This document shows positions 42,604 through 50,284 of a stretch of 64,000 nucleotides of DNA, piece after piece (position 1 is the stretch's first letter; each line of letters begins with the position of its first letter). The DNA is from Paraburkholderia sp. DHOC27 (lineage in GTDB: Bacteria > Pseudomonadota > Gammaproteobacteria > Burkholderiales > Burkholderiaceae), in assembly GCF_003429005.1 (NCBI RefSeq), contig NZ_QVQV01000004.1:372518-436517 (forward strand). Reading direction: 5' to 3'. The notes beneath the pieces are model-generated. The model did not search any database and was not told where the DNA came from. It was given only the letters and a program-made list of their open reading frames with translations. Position numbers and translations under genes: made by a program.

Positions 42604-45234
42604 TCAGGCCTGGCCGCCTTCTTCACCGCCTTCGTCACCGTCAGCGGAACCTTCGGCGTCACCGTCCACATCAGCTTCAGCCTCAGCAACCTGCTGCAGA
42701 CCGGAAAGCTTCGTCCCTTCATCAAGACTGATGAGTGTAACACCTTGGGTTGCGCGGCCCATTTCCCGAATTTCCGACACGCGCGTGCGGATCAGCACGC
42801 CCGTATTGGTAATCAGCATGATCTGGGCTTCCGGATCAACCAGCGTCGCGGCGACCACCTTGCCGTTGCGCTCCGATGTCTGGATCGCGATCATTCCCTT
42901 CGTACCGCGCCCGTGGCGCGTGTACTCGGTGATCGGCGTGCGCTTGCCGAAGCCGTTCTCCGTTGCGGTGAGCACGGACTGCTGCTCGTCACCCGCCACC
43001 AGCAACGCGATGACCTGCTGGCCGTCGTCGAGCTGCATGCCTCGCACGCCCCGTGCCTCACGGCCCATTGGACGGACGTCGTTTTCGTCGAAGCGCACGG
43101 CCTTGCCTGAATCCGAGAACAGCATCACGTCGTGTTGACCGTCGGTGATGGCGGCGCCGATCAGGTAATCACCGTCATCCAGGCCGACCGCAATAATACC
43201 CTTGCGCAGCGGCCGACTAAAGGCTTCTAGCGGCGTCTTTTTTACCGTTCCTAACGCGGTGGCCATGAACACATATTTGTCGGCCGAGAATTCCTTGACC
43301 GGCAGCACCACCGTGATCTTTTCGCCGTCGAGCAGCGGGAACATATTGACGATCGGACGGCCGCGCGAGTTGCGCGAACCTTGCGGCACCTCGTAGACCT
43401 TGACCCAGTACACGCGGCCGCGGTTCGAGAAGCACAGGATGTGATCGTGCGTATTGGCAATGAAGAGCGTGTCGATCCAGTCGTCTTCCTTCATGGAAGT
43501 CGCCTGTTTGCCGCGACCTCCGCGCTTCTGGGCGCGATATTCCGACAACGGCTGCGATTTCACGTAACCCGCGTGCGACATGGTCACCACCATGTCTTGC
43601 GGTGTGATCAGGTCTTCGGTGTTCAGCTCGGTTGCGTTCAGCTCGATCTTCGAGCGGCGGCTGTCGCCAAATTCGGCCTTGATCGAGGTGAGTTCGTCGA
43701 CGATGATCGCAGTAATGCGTTCCGGGCGTGCCAGGATGTCCAGCAGGTCAGCGATCTGCGCCATGACTTCGCGGTACTCGCCGATGATCTTGTCCTGCTC
43801 GAGACCGGTCAGGCGTTGCAGACGCATCTGCAGGATTTCTTGAGCCTGCGTGTCCGACAGACGGTAAAGGCCATCTGTCTGCATACCGAACGCCGGGTTC
43901 AAGCCTTCAGGACGGTACGCCTCACGGCCACCGGCTGACGCATTTTCGGTCTCGGCGCGCGAAAGCATTTCGCGCACGAGCGACGAATCCCACGGACGCG
44001 CCATCAATTCCTGCTTCGCGATAGGCGGCGTGGGCGCGGCCTTGATGATCGCGATGAACTCGTCGATGTTGGCCAGCGCGACAGCCAGGCCTTCCAGCAC
44101 GTGACCGCGCTCACGCGCTTTGCGCAGTTCGTATACAGTGCGCCGCGTCAGCACTTCCCGCCGGTGCGACAGGAAGCAGCTCAACATTTCCTTCAGGTTC
44201 AGCAGCTTCGGCTGGCCGTCGACCAGCGCGACCATGTTCATGCCGAACGTGTCCTGAAGCTGGGTCGCCTTATACAGATTGTTGAGGATGACCTCAGGCA
44301 CTTCGCCACGCTTCAGCTCGATCACCACCCGCATGCCGCTTTTGTCGGACTCGTCGCGGATGTCGGAAATGCCTTCGAGCTTCTTTTCGTTGACCAGCTC
44401 GGCGATGCGCTCGAGAAGTGAGCGCTTGTTCACCTGATACGGCAGCTCGTCGACGATGATCGCCATCCGCTGACCGCGGTCGATTTCCTCGAAGTGCGTG
44501 AGCGCGCGCATCACCACGCGGCCACGGCCGGTGCGGTAGCCATCGCGCACGCCGGCCACGCCGTAGATGATGCCGGCGGTCGGGAAGTCAGGCGCAGGGA
44601 TGATTTCAATCAGCTCGTCGATCGTCGAGTCCGGATTCTTCAGCAGATGCTGACAGGCGTCGACGACTTCGTTCAGATTGTGCGGCGGGATGTTGGTGGC
44701 CATCCCCACTGCGATGCCGGACGAGCCGTTGATCAGCAGATTGGGAATGCGCGCCGGGAGAATGGCCGGTTCGTTTTCGCTGCCGTCGTAGTTCGGCGTG
44801 AAATCGACGGTTTCCTTGTCGATGTCGGCAAGCAGCTCATGGCCGATCTTGGCCATGCGGATTTCGGTGTAACGCATCGCCGCGGCGTTGTCGCCGTCGA
44901 CCGAACCGAAGTTGCCCTGACCGTCCACCAGCATGTAGCGCAACGAGAAGTTCTGCGCCATCCGGACGATCGTGTCGTATACAGCCGTGTCACCGTGTGG
45001 GTGATATTTACCGATCACGTCGCCGACGATACGCGCCGACTTCTTGTAAGCTCGATTCCAGTCGTTGTTGAGTTCGTGCATCGCGTACAGCACACGCCGG
45101 TGCACCGGCTTCAGGCCATCGCGAACATCGGGAAGCGCACGCCCTACGATCACGCTCATCGCGTAGTCGAGATACGAACGGCGCATTTCCTCCTCTAGGG
45201 AGATTGGCAGAGTCTCTTTGGCGAATTGATCCAT
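42604..45234 (-). CDS. gyrA: DNA gyrase subunit A
   Basis: This 876-aa type II topoisomerase subunit cuts and rejoins DNA. The N-terminal breakage domain has the catalytic Tyr122 (RYTEIRM). The quinolone-resistance region is HPHGDTAVYDTIVRMAQ, with Thr83 and Asp87, the usual drug-susceptible residues here. The C-terminal beta-pinwheel carries the GyrA-box QKRGGRGK, followed by repeats such as SNRGRVYWVKVYEVP. The tail is acidic and Gly-rich. It starts at 45234. Confidence 0.99.
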   Translation of the reverse strand: MDQFAKETLPISLEEEMRRSYLDYAMSVIVGRALPDVRDGLKPVHRRVLYAMHELNNDWNRAYKKSARIVGDVIGKYHPHGDTAVYDTIVRMAQNFSLRYMLVDGQGNFGSVDGDNAAAMRYTEIRMAKIGHELLADIDKETVDFTPNYDGSENEPAILPARIPNLLINGSSGIAVGMATNIPPHNLNEVVDACQHLLKNPDSTIDELIEIIPAPDFPTAGIIYGVAGVRDGYRTGRGRVVMRALTHFEEIDRGQRMAIIVDELPYQVNKRSLLERIAELVNEKKLEGISDIRDESDKSGMRVVIELKRGEVPEVILNNLYKATQLQDTFGMNMVALVDGQPKLLNLKEMLSCFLSHRREVLTRRTVYELRKARERGHVLEGLAVALANIDEFIAIIKAAPTPPIAKQELMARPWDSSLVREMLSRAETENASAGGREAYRPEGLNPAFGMQTDGLYRLSDTQAQEILQMRLQRLTGLEQDKIIGEYREVMAQIADLLDILARPERITAIIVDELTSIKAEFGDSRRSKIELNATELNTEDLITPQDMVVTMSHAGYVKSQPLSEYRAQKRGGRGKQATSMKEDDWIDTLFIANTHDHILCFSNRGRVYWVKVYEVPQGSRNSRGRPIVNMFPLLDGEKITVVLPVKEFSADKYVFMATALGTVKKTPLEAFSRPLRKGIIAVGLDDGDYLIGAAITDGQHDVMLFSDSGKAVRFDENDVRPMGREARGVRGMQLDDGQQVIALLVAGDEQQSVLTATENGFGKRTPITEYTRHGRGTKGMIAIQTSERNGKVVAATLVDPEAQIMLITNTGVLIRTRVSEIREMGRATQGVTLISLDEGTKLSGLQQVAEAEADVDGDAEGSADGDEGGEEGGQA

Positions 45235-45313
45235 TATCCGTATCGTTTACGTGCGAAGACGGTGGTGGGACACCGCCTTTCGCGTAAGCACTGCAGGCGC
45301 AGCACATCACGCG

Positions 45314-45322
45314 ATTCTAACA
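45314..45322 (-). promoter_or_regulatory. Extended -10 for gyrA
   Basis: On the minus strand TGTTAGAAT gives an extended -10 (TGn plus TAGAAT) about 80 bases before gyrA. No -35 is needed for this class. Confidence 0.4.
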
Positions 45323-45592
45323 CGCGAGGCATCCGCTCCCGGGACGGGTGCGTATACCTATTAGAGGGATGCGCAGGAACGGCGCCTGGACGCCCCAATC
45401 CCGGGCGCGACCGGGCCCGATTTATGCTGGCCCTTTTTCGGCCCTCAGCCATGCCTGGCGGGGCGCGCCGCCCGAATCCCGCTTCTGTTGCGCATGCACC
45501 ACAATTGGATAGGGGTATGGAAGGGGGCGGATTTTTTTTATCGTGGGAAGGGAACGATATGGCAAAATGCCAACGCACAAAGAGTTAGACAC

Positions 45593-45648
45593 TGCTCGAA
45601 GTCTACACAGCGCGTCTTTTGTTCCGCACCAATGTTATACTTCGAGCA
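45593..45648 (+). promoter_or_regulatory. ompA promoter region with inverted repeat
   Basis: TATACT (45636-45641) is the likely -10, about 77 bases before ompA. The 10-bp inverted repeat TGCTCGAAGT (45593-45602) and ACTTCGAGCA (45639-45648) straddles it, the right arm overlapping the -10. It may be an operator or leader structure. The rest of the 483-base gap 45235-45717 holds only an AT-rich stretch near 45530-45560 and no gene. Confidence 0.5.
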
Positions 45649-45717
45649 ATGTATGACTTGTCATCGTCAACAAGCTCGCAGTAAACCTGCGGTAATCTCA
45701 ATTTCGAGAGGAGAAAT

Positions 45718-46368
45718 ATGAATAAACTTTCAAAGCTCGCGTTCATTGCAGCTACCGCAGTTATGGCTGCATCCGCGATGGCACAGTCGGTGCCGGCGTC
45801 GCGACAAGCTACGAACGACAACTGGGTAAACGGTACGGGCGAGTACGTGTGGATGAACGGCACGAACGAACTCTGCTGGCGCGATGCGTTCTGGACGCCG
45901 GCAACCGCTAACGCAAAGTGCGATGGCGCTCTCGTTGCTCAGGCTCCGACCCCGCCGGCACCTGCTCCGGCACCTGCTCCGGTTATCCAGAGCCAAAAGA
46001 TTACGTATCAAGCTGATGCTCTGTTCGACTTCGACAAGGCAATCCTGAAGCCGGCTGGTAAGGAAAAGCTGGACGATCTGGCATCGAAGATCGGCGCGCT
46101 GAACCTGGAAGTCGTGGTCGCAACGGGTTACACGGACCGTATCGGTTCGGACAAGTACAACGACCGTCTGTCGCTGCGTCGTGCACAAGCTGTCAAGGCA
46201 TACCTGGTCAGCAAGGGCATCGAAGCCAACCGTATCTACACGGAAGGCAAGGGCAAGCGTGACCCGGTCACGACGGGTTGCAACCAGAAGAACCGTAAGG
46301 CACTCATCGCCTGCCTCGCACCGGATCGTCGCGTGGAAGTCGAAGTTGTCGGTACTTCGAAGCAGTAA
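45718..46368 (+). CDS. ompA: OmpA-family outer membrane protein
   Basis: This 216-aa protein has a signal peptide (MNKLSKLAFIAATAVMAASAMAQ), a short middle region with two Cys (NELCWRDAF, NAKCDG), a Pro/Ala linker, and a C-terminal OmpA peptidoglycan-binding domain (about 95-212) with FDFDKAILKPAGKEKL, GYTDRIGSDKYNDRLSLRRAQAV and ACLAPDRRVEVEV. There is no beta-barrel, so it is shorter than E. coli OmpA. AGGAG precedes the ATG. Codon usage is that of an abundant protein. It sits between gyrA and ubiG. Confidence 0.95.
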   Translation: MNKLSKLAFIAATAVMAASAMAQSVPASRQATNDNWVNGTGEYVWMNGTNELCWRDAFWTPATANAKCDGALVAQAPTPPAPAPAPAPVIQSQKITYQADALFDFDKAILKPAGKEKLDDLASKIGALNLEVVVATGYTDRIGSDKYNDRLSLRRAQAVKAYLVSKGIEANRIYTEGKGKRDPVTTGCNQKNRKALIACLAPDRRVEVEVVGTSKQ

Positions 46369-46390
46369 GCTACAAATTACCGCAGTATCA

Positions 46391-46417
46391 AAGCCCCGCT
46401 TCGGCGGGGCTTTTTTT
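46391..46417 (+). terminator. Strong intrinsic terminator after ompA
   Basis: AAGCCCCGC-TTCG-GCGGGGCTT forms a 9-bp stem with a stable UUCG loop (46391-46412), followed by TTTTT. Confidence 0.95.
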
Positions 46418-46594
46418 ATGTCCGACGATTAAACGTTGCAACACGGCAGTTCAACGACGCCCTTGGCTGCGCCAGACATGCCGTGCCGGACGCTGTGCGG
46501 CACACCGCGGTACCGCGTTTTTGCCGCTCCGTGCCTCGGCCTATATACTCGGGTCTTATCGAAGACATCGCTTTCCTCAACAACCGCATCCGCC

Positions 46595-47293
46595 ATGACC
46601 AACGCCGATCCCCACGAACTACAAAAATTCAGCGACCTCGCGCATCGCTGGTGGGACCCCAACGCCGAGTTCAAACCGCTGCACGAACTGAATCCGGTCC
46701 GGCTCAACTGGATCGACACGCATGCGCATCTCGCAGGCAAGCGCGTGCTGGATATCGGCTGCGGCGGCGGCATTCTGTCGGAATCGATGGCTGGTCTGGG
46801 CGCACACGTGAAAGGCATCGATCTGTCGAGTCAGGCCTTGGGCGTCGCCGATCTTCACAGCCTTGAAAGTGGTGTAACGGTAGATTACGAAGAGATCGCC
46901 GCAGAGGCGTTGGCGGCGCGCGAACCCGGCACATTCGATGTGGTCACGTGCATGGAAATGCTGGAGCACGTCCCGGAGCCTGCGGCGGTGGTGGCGGCTT
47001 GCAAGACGCTAGTCAAGCCGGGCGGCTGGGTGTTCTTCTCCACGCTGAACCGCAACGTCAAGTCGTATCTCTTCGCTGTGATCGGCGCCGAATATATTGC
47101 GCGGATGCTGCCCAAGGGCACCCACGACTACGCGCGTTTCATCCGCCCGTCCGAGCTGGCGGCTTACGTGCGCGCTGCCGGTCTGCATACCGCAGACATC
47201 AAGGGCATCGTGTATCACCCGCTCAGTAAGCACTTCGCGTTATCGAACGACACGAGCATCAACTACATGTTCGCCTGCCGACGCGACGCCTGA
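46595..47293 (+). CDS. ubiG: Ubiquinone biosynthesis O-methyltransferase
   Basis: This 232-aa SAM-dependent enzyme makes both O-methylations of ubiquinone synthesis. It starts MTNADPHELQKFSDLAHRWWDPNAEFKPLHELNPVRLNWI, typical of UbiG, then SAM motif I VLDIGCGGGILSESMAGLGAHVKGID, and the MEMLEHVPEP and STLNRNVKSYLFAVIGAEYI blocks. The ATG at 46595 is chosen by homology. It is 23 bases from gph and probably in one operon with it. Confidence 0.97.
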   Translation: MTNADPHELQKFSDLAHRWWDPNAEFKPLHELNPVRLNWIDTHAHLAGKRVLDIGCGGGILSESMAGLGAHVKGIDLSSQALGVADLHSLESGVTVDYEEIAAEALAAREPGTFDVVTCMEMLEHVPEPAAVVAACKTLVKPGGWVFFSTLNRNVKSYLFAVIGAEYIARMLPKGTHDYARFIRPSELAAYVRAAGLHTADIKGIVYHPLSKHFALSNDTSINYMFACRRDA

Positions 47294-47316
47294 CGCGCAC
47301 CGACCCGAACCCATAC

Positions 47317-48030
47317 ATGAGCGATCCTACCCCTCTGCCCCAACGCGAAGACGACGACGCCTCGCTGAGCCTCTGCCAGGCGGTCCTGTTCGACCTTGAC
47401 GGCACGCTGGCCGACACCGCGCCGGATCTGGCGGCCGCCGTCAACAAGATGCGCCACGAGCGCGGCCTCGAAATGGTGCCGCTCGACGATCTGCGCCCGC
47501 TCGCGTCGGCCGGCGCGCGCGGCCTGATTGGCGGCGCCTTCGGTATTGGCCCGGAACACCATGACTACGCGTCGATGCGCGAGGAATTCCTCGCCAACTA
47601 CGAAGCCGACCTGTGTATCGAAACCACGCTGTTCCCCGGCATCGACGAGGTGCTGGACGAGCTGGACGCCCGCGGCGTGCGCTGGGGCATCGTGACGAAC
47701 AAGGTGGCGCGCCTGACCGAGCCTTTGGTGGCACAACTCGGGCTCGACACGCGCGCCGGCTGCGTGGTGAGCGGAGACACCACGCCCCATTCCAAGCCGC
47801 ATCCGGCGCCGCTCCTGCACGCCGCCCGCGAGCTGGATCTGCCGCCAGAAAGGATTGTCTACGTGGGCGACGATCTGCGTGACGTCCAGGCGGGATTCGC
47901 CGCAGGTATGGTGACGGTCGCCGCAGCCTACGGTTATTGCGGTAACGACATCCCGCCCGAGCGCTGGCATGCACAGCATGTGGTTGATTCAACGGCTGAG
48001 TTGCTGCGACTGTTGCGCGAGATCAGCTAA
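47317..48030 (+). CDS. gph: Phosphoglycolate phosphatase
   Basis: This 237-aa HAD-superfamily enzyme removes phosphate from 2-phosphoglycolate. Motif I is LFDLDGTLADTAPDLAAAVN (about residues 23-42), motif II is the Thr in VTNKVARL, and motif III/IV is KPHPAPLLHA with VYVGDDLRDVQAG. The ubiG-gph order is common in betaproteobacteria, and the same enzyme group also acts on MurNAc-6-phosphate. It is followed by ssrA. Confidence 0.93.
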   Translation: MSDPTPLPQREDDDASLSLCQAVLFDLDGTLADTAPDLAAAVNKMRHERGLEMVPLDDLRPLASAGARGLIGGAFGIGPEHHDYASMREEFLANYEADLCIETTLFPGIDEVLDELDARGVRWGIVTNKVARLTEPLVAQLGLDTRAGCVVSGDTTPHSKPHPAPLLHAARELDLPPERIVYVGDDLRDVQAGFAAGMVTVAAAYGYCGNDIPPERWHAQHVVDSTAELLRLLREIS

Positions 48031-48159
48031 ACGGCAGCCGCAAAAGAGGCAACGGCGAAAACTCAAAACGCGCTCGCCATCGACGCCCGGCGACCGTATC
48101 AAAGCCACCTTCACCGGCATCCCTCCAGAGACAGCCGGGACAGGGACCCCGATCTATTG

Positions 48160-48165
48160 TAAAAT
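48160..48165 (+). promoter_or_regulatory. -10 element for ssrA
   Basis: TAAAAT lies 37 bases before the mature tmRNA 5' end, which allows a short leader to be removed by RNase P. No -35 is clear. Confidence 0.35.
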
Positions 48166-48201
48166 CTGCGCTGGTCCTGACATTGAGGGACAACGAACCG
48201 C

Positions 48202-48571
48202 GGGGGCGACCTGGTTTCGACAGGGGTTGCAAAGCGGCTAGGGCATACCGAGGACCCGTCACCTCGTTAATCAATGGGAAAAACGTAACTGCAAACGACG
48301 ATACGTTCGCACTGGCAGCCTAAGGGCCGCCGTCCTCTGCCTAGTTCACTGACGGGCTAGTGTCGCAAGACCGGTAGCAATACCGACAGAGGTCATATAC
48401 GTCAGTTAAGCCTTGGCGGCGTCACGACGTCCGGGTCGAAAATCTAGTGAATCGCCTTAGTGCAGCGTGTTCGTCCGCGTCACTGGGGTTAAATCAAATG
48501 ACAGAACTAAGTATGTAGAACTGGTCGTAGAGTGCTTCTGGACGCGGGTTCGATTCCCGCCGCCTCCACCA
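48202..48571 (+). ncRNA. ssrA: Transfer-messenger RNA (tmRNA)
   Basis: This 370-nt RNA rescues stalled ribosomes. The 5' end GGGGGCG pairs with CGCCTCC at the 3' end (one G-U), followed by A and CCA (48569-48571). The tRNA-like T arm ends in GGTTCGATTCCC. The tag reading frame begins at 48291 and encodes ANDDTFALAA, followed by TAA at 48321, the form known in burkholderias. The 3' end is also the attachment site of an integrated element, but the tmRNA itself looks complete. Confidence 0.98.
48558..48571. repeat. attL-type direct repeat of the ssrA element
   Basis: CGCCGCCTCCACCA, the last 14 bases of ssrA, is repeated exactly at 54308-54321. It marks the left junction of the element. Confidence 0.85.
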
Positions 48572-48581
48572 ATTGCTTGAA

Positions 48582-48617
48582 AAAAATCCTGTAGGGTCAA
48601 CGCCTTACGGGATTTTT
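48582..48617 (+). terminator. Hairpin with T-run after the left junction
   Basis: AAAAATCC (48582-48589) and GGATTTTT (48610-48617) form the base of a hairpin with further weak pairs inside. It probably serves as the present ssrA terminator, brought by the element. Confidence 0.65.
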
Positions 48618-48625
48618 GTTTTTTC

Positions 48626-48648
48626 AGCCCATCAATTAGCCCATCAAT
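48626..48648 (+). repeat. Left arm-type repeats (putative integrase binding)
   Basis: AGCCCATCAAT occurs twice in tandem, 48626-48636 and 48638-48648, with a 12-base period. The same layout recurs at the right end (54166-54188). The integrase has an N-terminal arm-binding domain, which suggests these are its arm sites. Confidence 0.65.
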
Positions 48649-48781
48649 AGGTGCGGCCCAGGGGCGTTTTTCACGTGTACTTGCTTCCTCAAATCCGTGG
48701 CGTGTTTGCGACGGTCGGCCAGAATCCGCGAGGTGGTTGAGGCCGTAACACTCCGTTGTTTGTGTCGGCATGGAGGGCGAA

Positions 48782-49459
48782 ATGGACGAGTTCGACCTGT
48801 GCAGGATTTCCGACAACTTCACTTTGTCGACTGCTGCTGCGCTGATTTGCAACATTGAGCCCAGCCGGGTTCAGCCTAAAGATCAGTCCGGAAACGAAGG
48901 TTACTGCGTCTGGTATCGCAGTGAAGTTGATCCGAAGGTAGCCGGCAATGACACCGATCCGAATCTATTCCGTACGGCCCTGGATTCTCTCTTACGCGCC
49001 GTGCAGGCAGGGACGCTCGCGGCAAGCGTTGTGTATCGGGGCAAACTACGTTTGATCCAGTATGACGACGGCGGTGAGGACGAACGGTGGATTCCCGTTG
49101 GACCATTCGACCCTGGCGAGACAACTGTGAGCCTCGACGACTTGCGAGCATGGCTGGCATTGCGTGGTGTTAGAACAGGATTCTTTTTTCCTGAGGCGAG
49201 CGATGCGCCGGACTATCTAAACCCTAAACATCCCCGCTACGCGCCCAGGCTCGCTGCCGCGGTCAGTGCGTGGCTGGCTGTTGCCCAAGGCAGCGGTAAA
49301 AGCGTGAAGGATGCAATCAGGAAGTGGCTGCGCGAGCATGCGGCCGAGTTCGGTTTGACACACGACGATGGCAGCCCGAACGAATCCGGTATAGAAGAGG
49401 TGGCGAAGGTCGCGAACTGGCATCCGAAAGGCGGCGCGCCGAAGACCCCGGGCCAATAA
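48782..49459 (+). CDS. Hypothetical protein of the element
   Basis: This 225-aa protein of unknown function has a C-terminal half with a compact helical block, PRLAAAVSAWLAVAQGSGKSVKDAIRKWLREHAAEFGL, then NESGIEEVAKVANWHPKGGAPKTPG, which I recall from hypothetical genes on other proteobacterial integrated elements. The N-terminal half (about 1-100) is unassigned; it has a Trp-rich YRSEVDPK/ERWIPVGPF region. GGAGG before the ATG at 48782 favours this start over one 12 bases upstream. It is cytoplasmic (no signal or spans). A hairpin region follows its stop. Confidence 0.75.
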   Translation: MDEFDLCRISDNFTLSTAAALICNIEPSRVQPKDQSGNEGYCVWYRSEVDPKVAGNDTDPNLFRTALDSLLRAVQAGTLAASVVYRGKLRLIQYDDGGEDERWIPVGPFDPGETTVSLDDLRAWLALRGVRTGFFFPEASDAPDYLNPKHPRYAPRLAAAVSAWLAVAQGSGKSVKDAIRKWLREHAAEFGLTHDDGSPNESGIEEVAKVANWHPKGGAPKTPGQ

Positions 49460-49515
49460 CTTACCTACCTCCCGAACCCTTGTCCGCATTGGGTTTGTGC
49501 GGTTTTGACTCCAGT

Positions 49516-49592
49516 ACCCACCTACCCTTTCCGCGCAAACCTACCCACCCATTCGACCTTTAGCAAGGGTGGGTTTTCTGCACCCACCCAGC
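49516..49592 (+). ncRNA. Mutually exclusive hairpin arms before alpA (possible P4-like immunity RNA/attenuator)
   Basis: A G-rich segment, AAGGGTGGGT (49565-49574), is complementary to three C-rich segments: ACCTACCCTT (49520-49529, 10 pairs with one G-U), ACCCACCC (49543-49550) and ACCCACCC (49582-49589). Pairing with an upstream copy gives a hairpin followed by TTTT (terminator-like). Pairing with the downstream copy excludes it. This is the layout of seqA-seqB-seqC in satellite phage P4, where a small RNA controls transcription into the replication genes. The location, directly before the alpA-ATPase operon, fits. It may alternatively be just a terminator for the preceding gene. Confidence 0.5.
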
Positions 49593-49671
49593 TATTCACG
49601 GCCTTACTTCTCCAACGTAATACCGCCATGCCGCGTCATTCCGGCGCGCACTTTACTTTCAGAGGTGAGAC

Positions 49672-49908
49672 ATGGCCGACCAAACATTCCACATCCTGAT
49701 TCCGCGCTGGCGCGTCTCCGAGATAACGGGCCTTCAACGTAGCGCGCTGTACGAGCGCATCGCGCGTGGCGAATTTCCGGCGCCCGTTACCATCGGCAGC
49801 GCTGCCGTGCGCTGGATCGAAGCCGAGGTCGTGGCGTGGGTTCAGCAGCAGATCGACACAAGTCGCGCGCAGCCAGCGGCGACGGGTGGCCGCCGTGCTC
49901 GGGCCTGA
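49672..49908 (+). CDS. alpA: AlpA-family transcriptional regulator / excisionase
   Basis: This 78-aa winged-helix DNA-binding protein has LIPRWRVSEITGLQRSALYERIARGEFPAPVTIGSAAVRWIEAEVVAWVQQQI, which matches the AlpA/MerR-like excisionase pattern throughout. In CP4-57, AlpA promotes excision of the element from ssrA, and this element sits at the same site. The GAGGTGA before the ATG is a good ribosome binding site. It is the first gene of a four-gene coupled operon. Confidence 0.9.
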   Translation: MADQTFHILIPRWRVSEITGLQRSALYERIARGEFPAPVTIGSAAVRWIEAEVVAWVQQQIDTSRAQPAATGGRRARA

Positions 49909-50284
49909 ACCGGTCAGCGTCGCGGCGCCTGACGATGCCGAAGCGCTCGACGCCGCGCGTGCCGAATTTTGGATGCGCTGGCGCGGGGAGCTTCCTTCGT
50001 ATGCAGAAGCGCGCCGCGTGTCAGCCAAAGCCACACAGGCTGATATTCGTCCGGTCGGGCAGCCGCCGCGCACCGATCTCTTCTCCTCTCTGAATGGCCC
50101 TCGTCGTCAGCGGGCCGAATCGTTACGTGTGTGGTTCGAGCGGCGCATCACGAAAGAGTTGGACCGCTCCGAGCGCCGCATGACGCGCGATGAATGGCGC
50201 GCGCATCGCGAATGGATTGAGGAGCATGCACGAAGTTGTCTGTGGGAAGCGCTTGAGCGTCACGCGGCGAAGGGGAAACTATGA
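49886..50284 (+). CDS. Hypothetical protein, charged, coupled to alpA and ATPase
   Basis: This 132-aa protein has a core rich in charged residues (WFERRITKELDRSERRMTRDEWRAHREWIEEHARSCLWEAL), consistent with a helical DNA-binding or scaffold protein, but no family is recognised. The start is probably the GTG at 49886, inside the end of alpA (23-base overlap), because upstream sequence in this frame reads through alpA without homology. Its stop overlaps the ATPase start as ATGA. Probable partner of the ATPase, by context only. Confidence 0.7.
   Translation: MAAVLGPEPVSVAAPDDAEALDAARAEFWMRWRGELPSYAEARRVSAKATQADIRPVGQPPRTDLFSSLNGPRRQRAESLRVWFERRITKELDRSERRMTRDEWRAHREWIEEHARSCLWEALERHAAKGKL

Noticed and set aside
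42840..42990. Quinolone resistance in gyrA
   Set aside because: The resistance-determining codons (Thr83, Asp87) are the usual susceptible residues for this group.
45488..45721. 77-codon plus-strand frame upstream of ompA
   Set aside because: It spans the ompA promoter and ribosome binding site, and has no homology-like features.
48457..48855. 132-codon minus-strand frame across the ssrA 3' end
   Set aside because: It runs antisense through the tmRNA, which is certain, and then through the element junction; such frames over tmRNA 3' ends are well-known artefacts.
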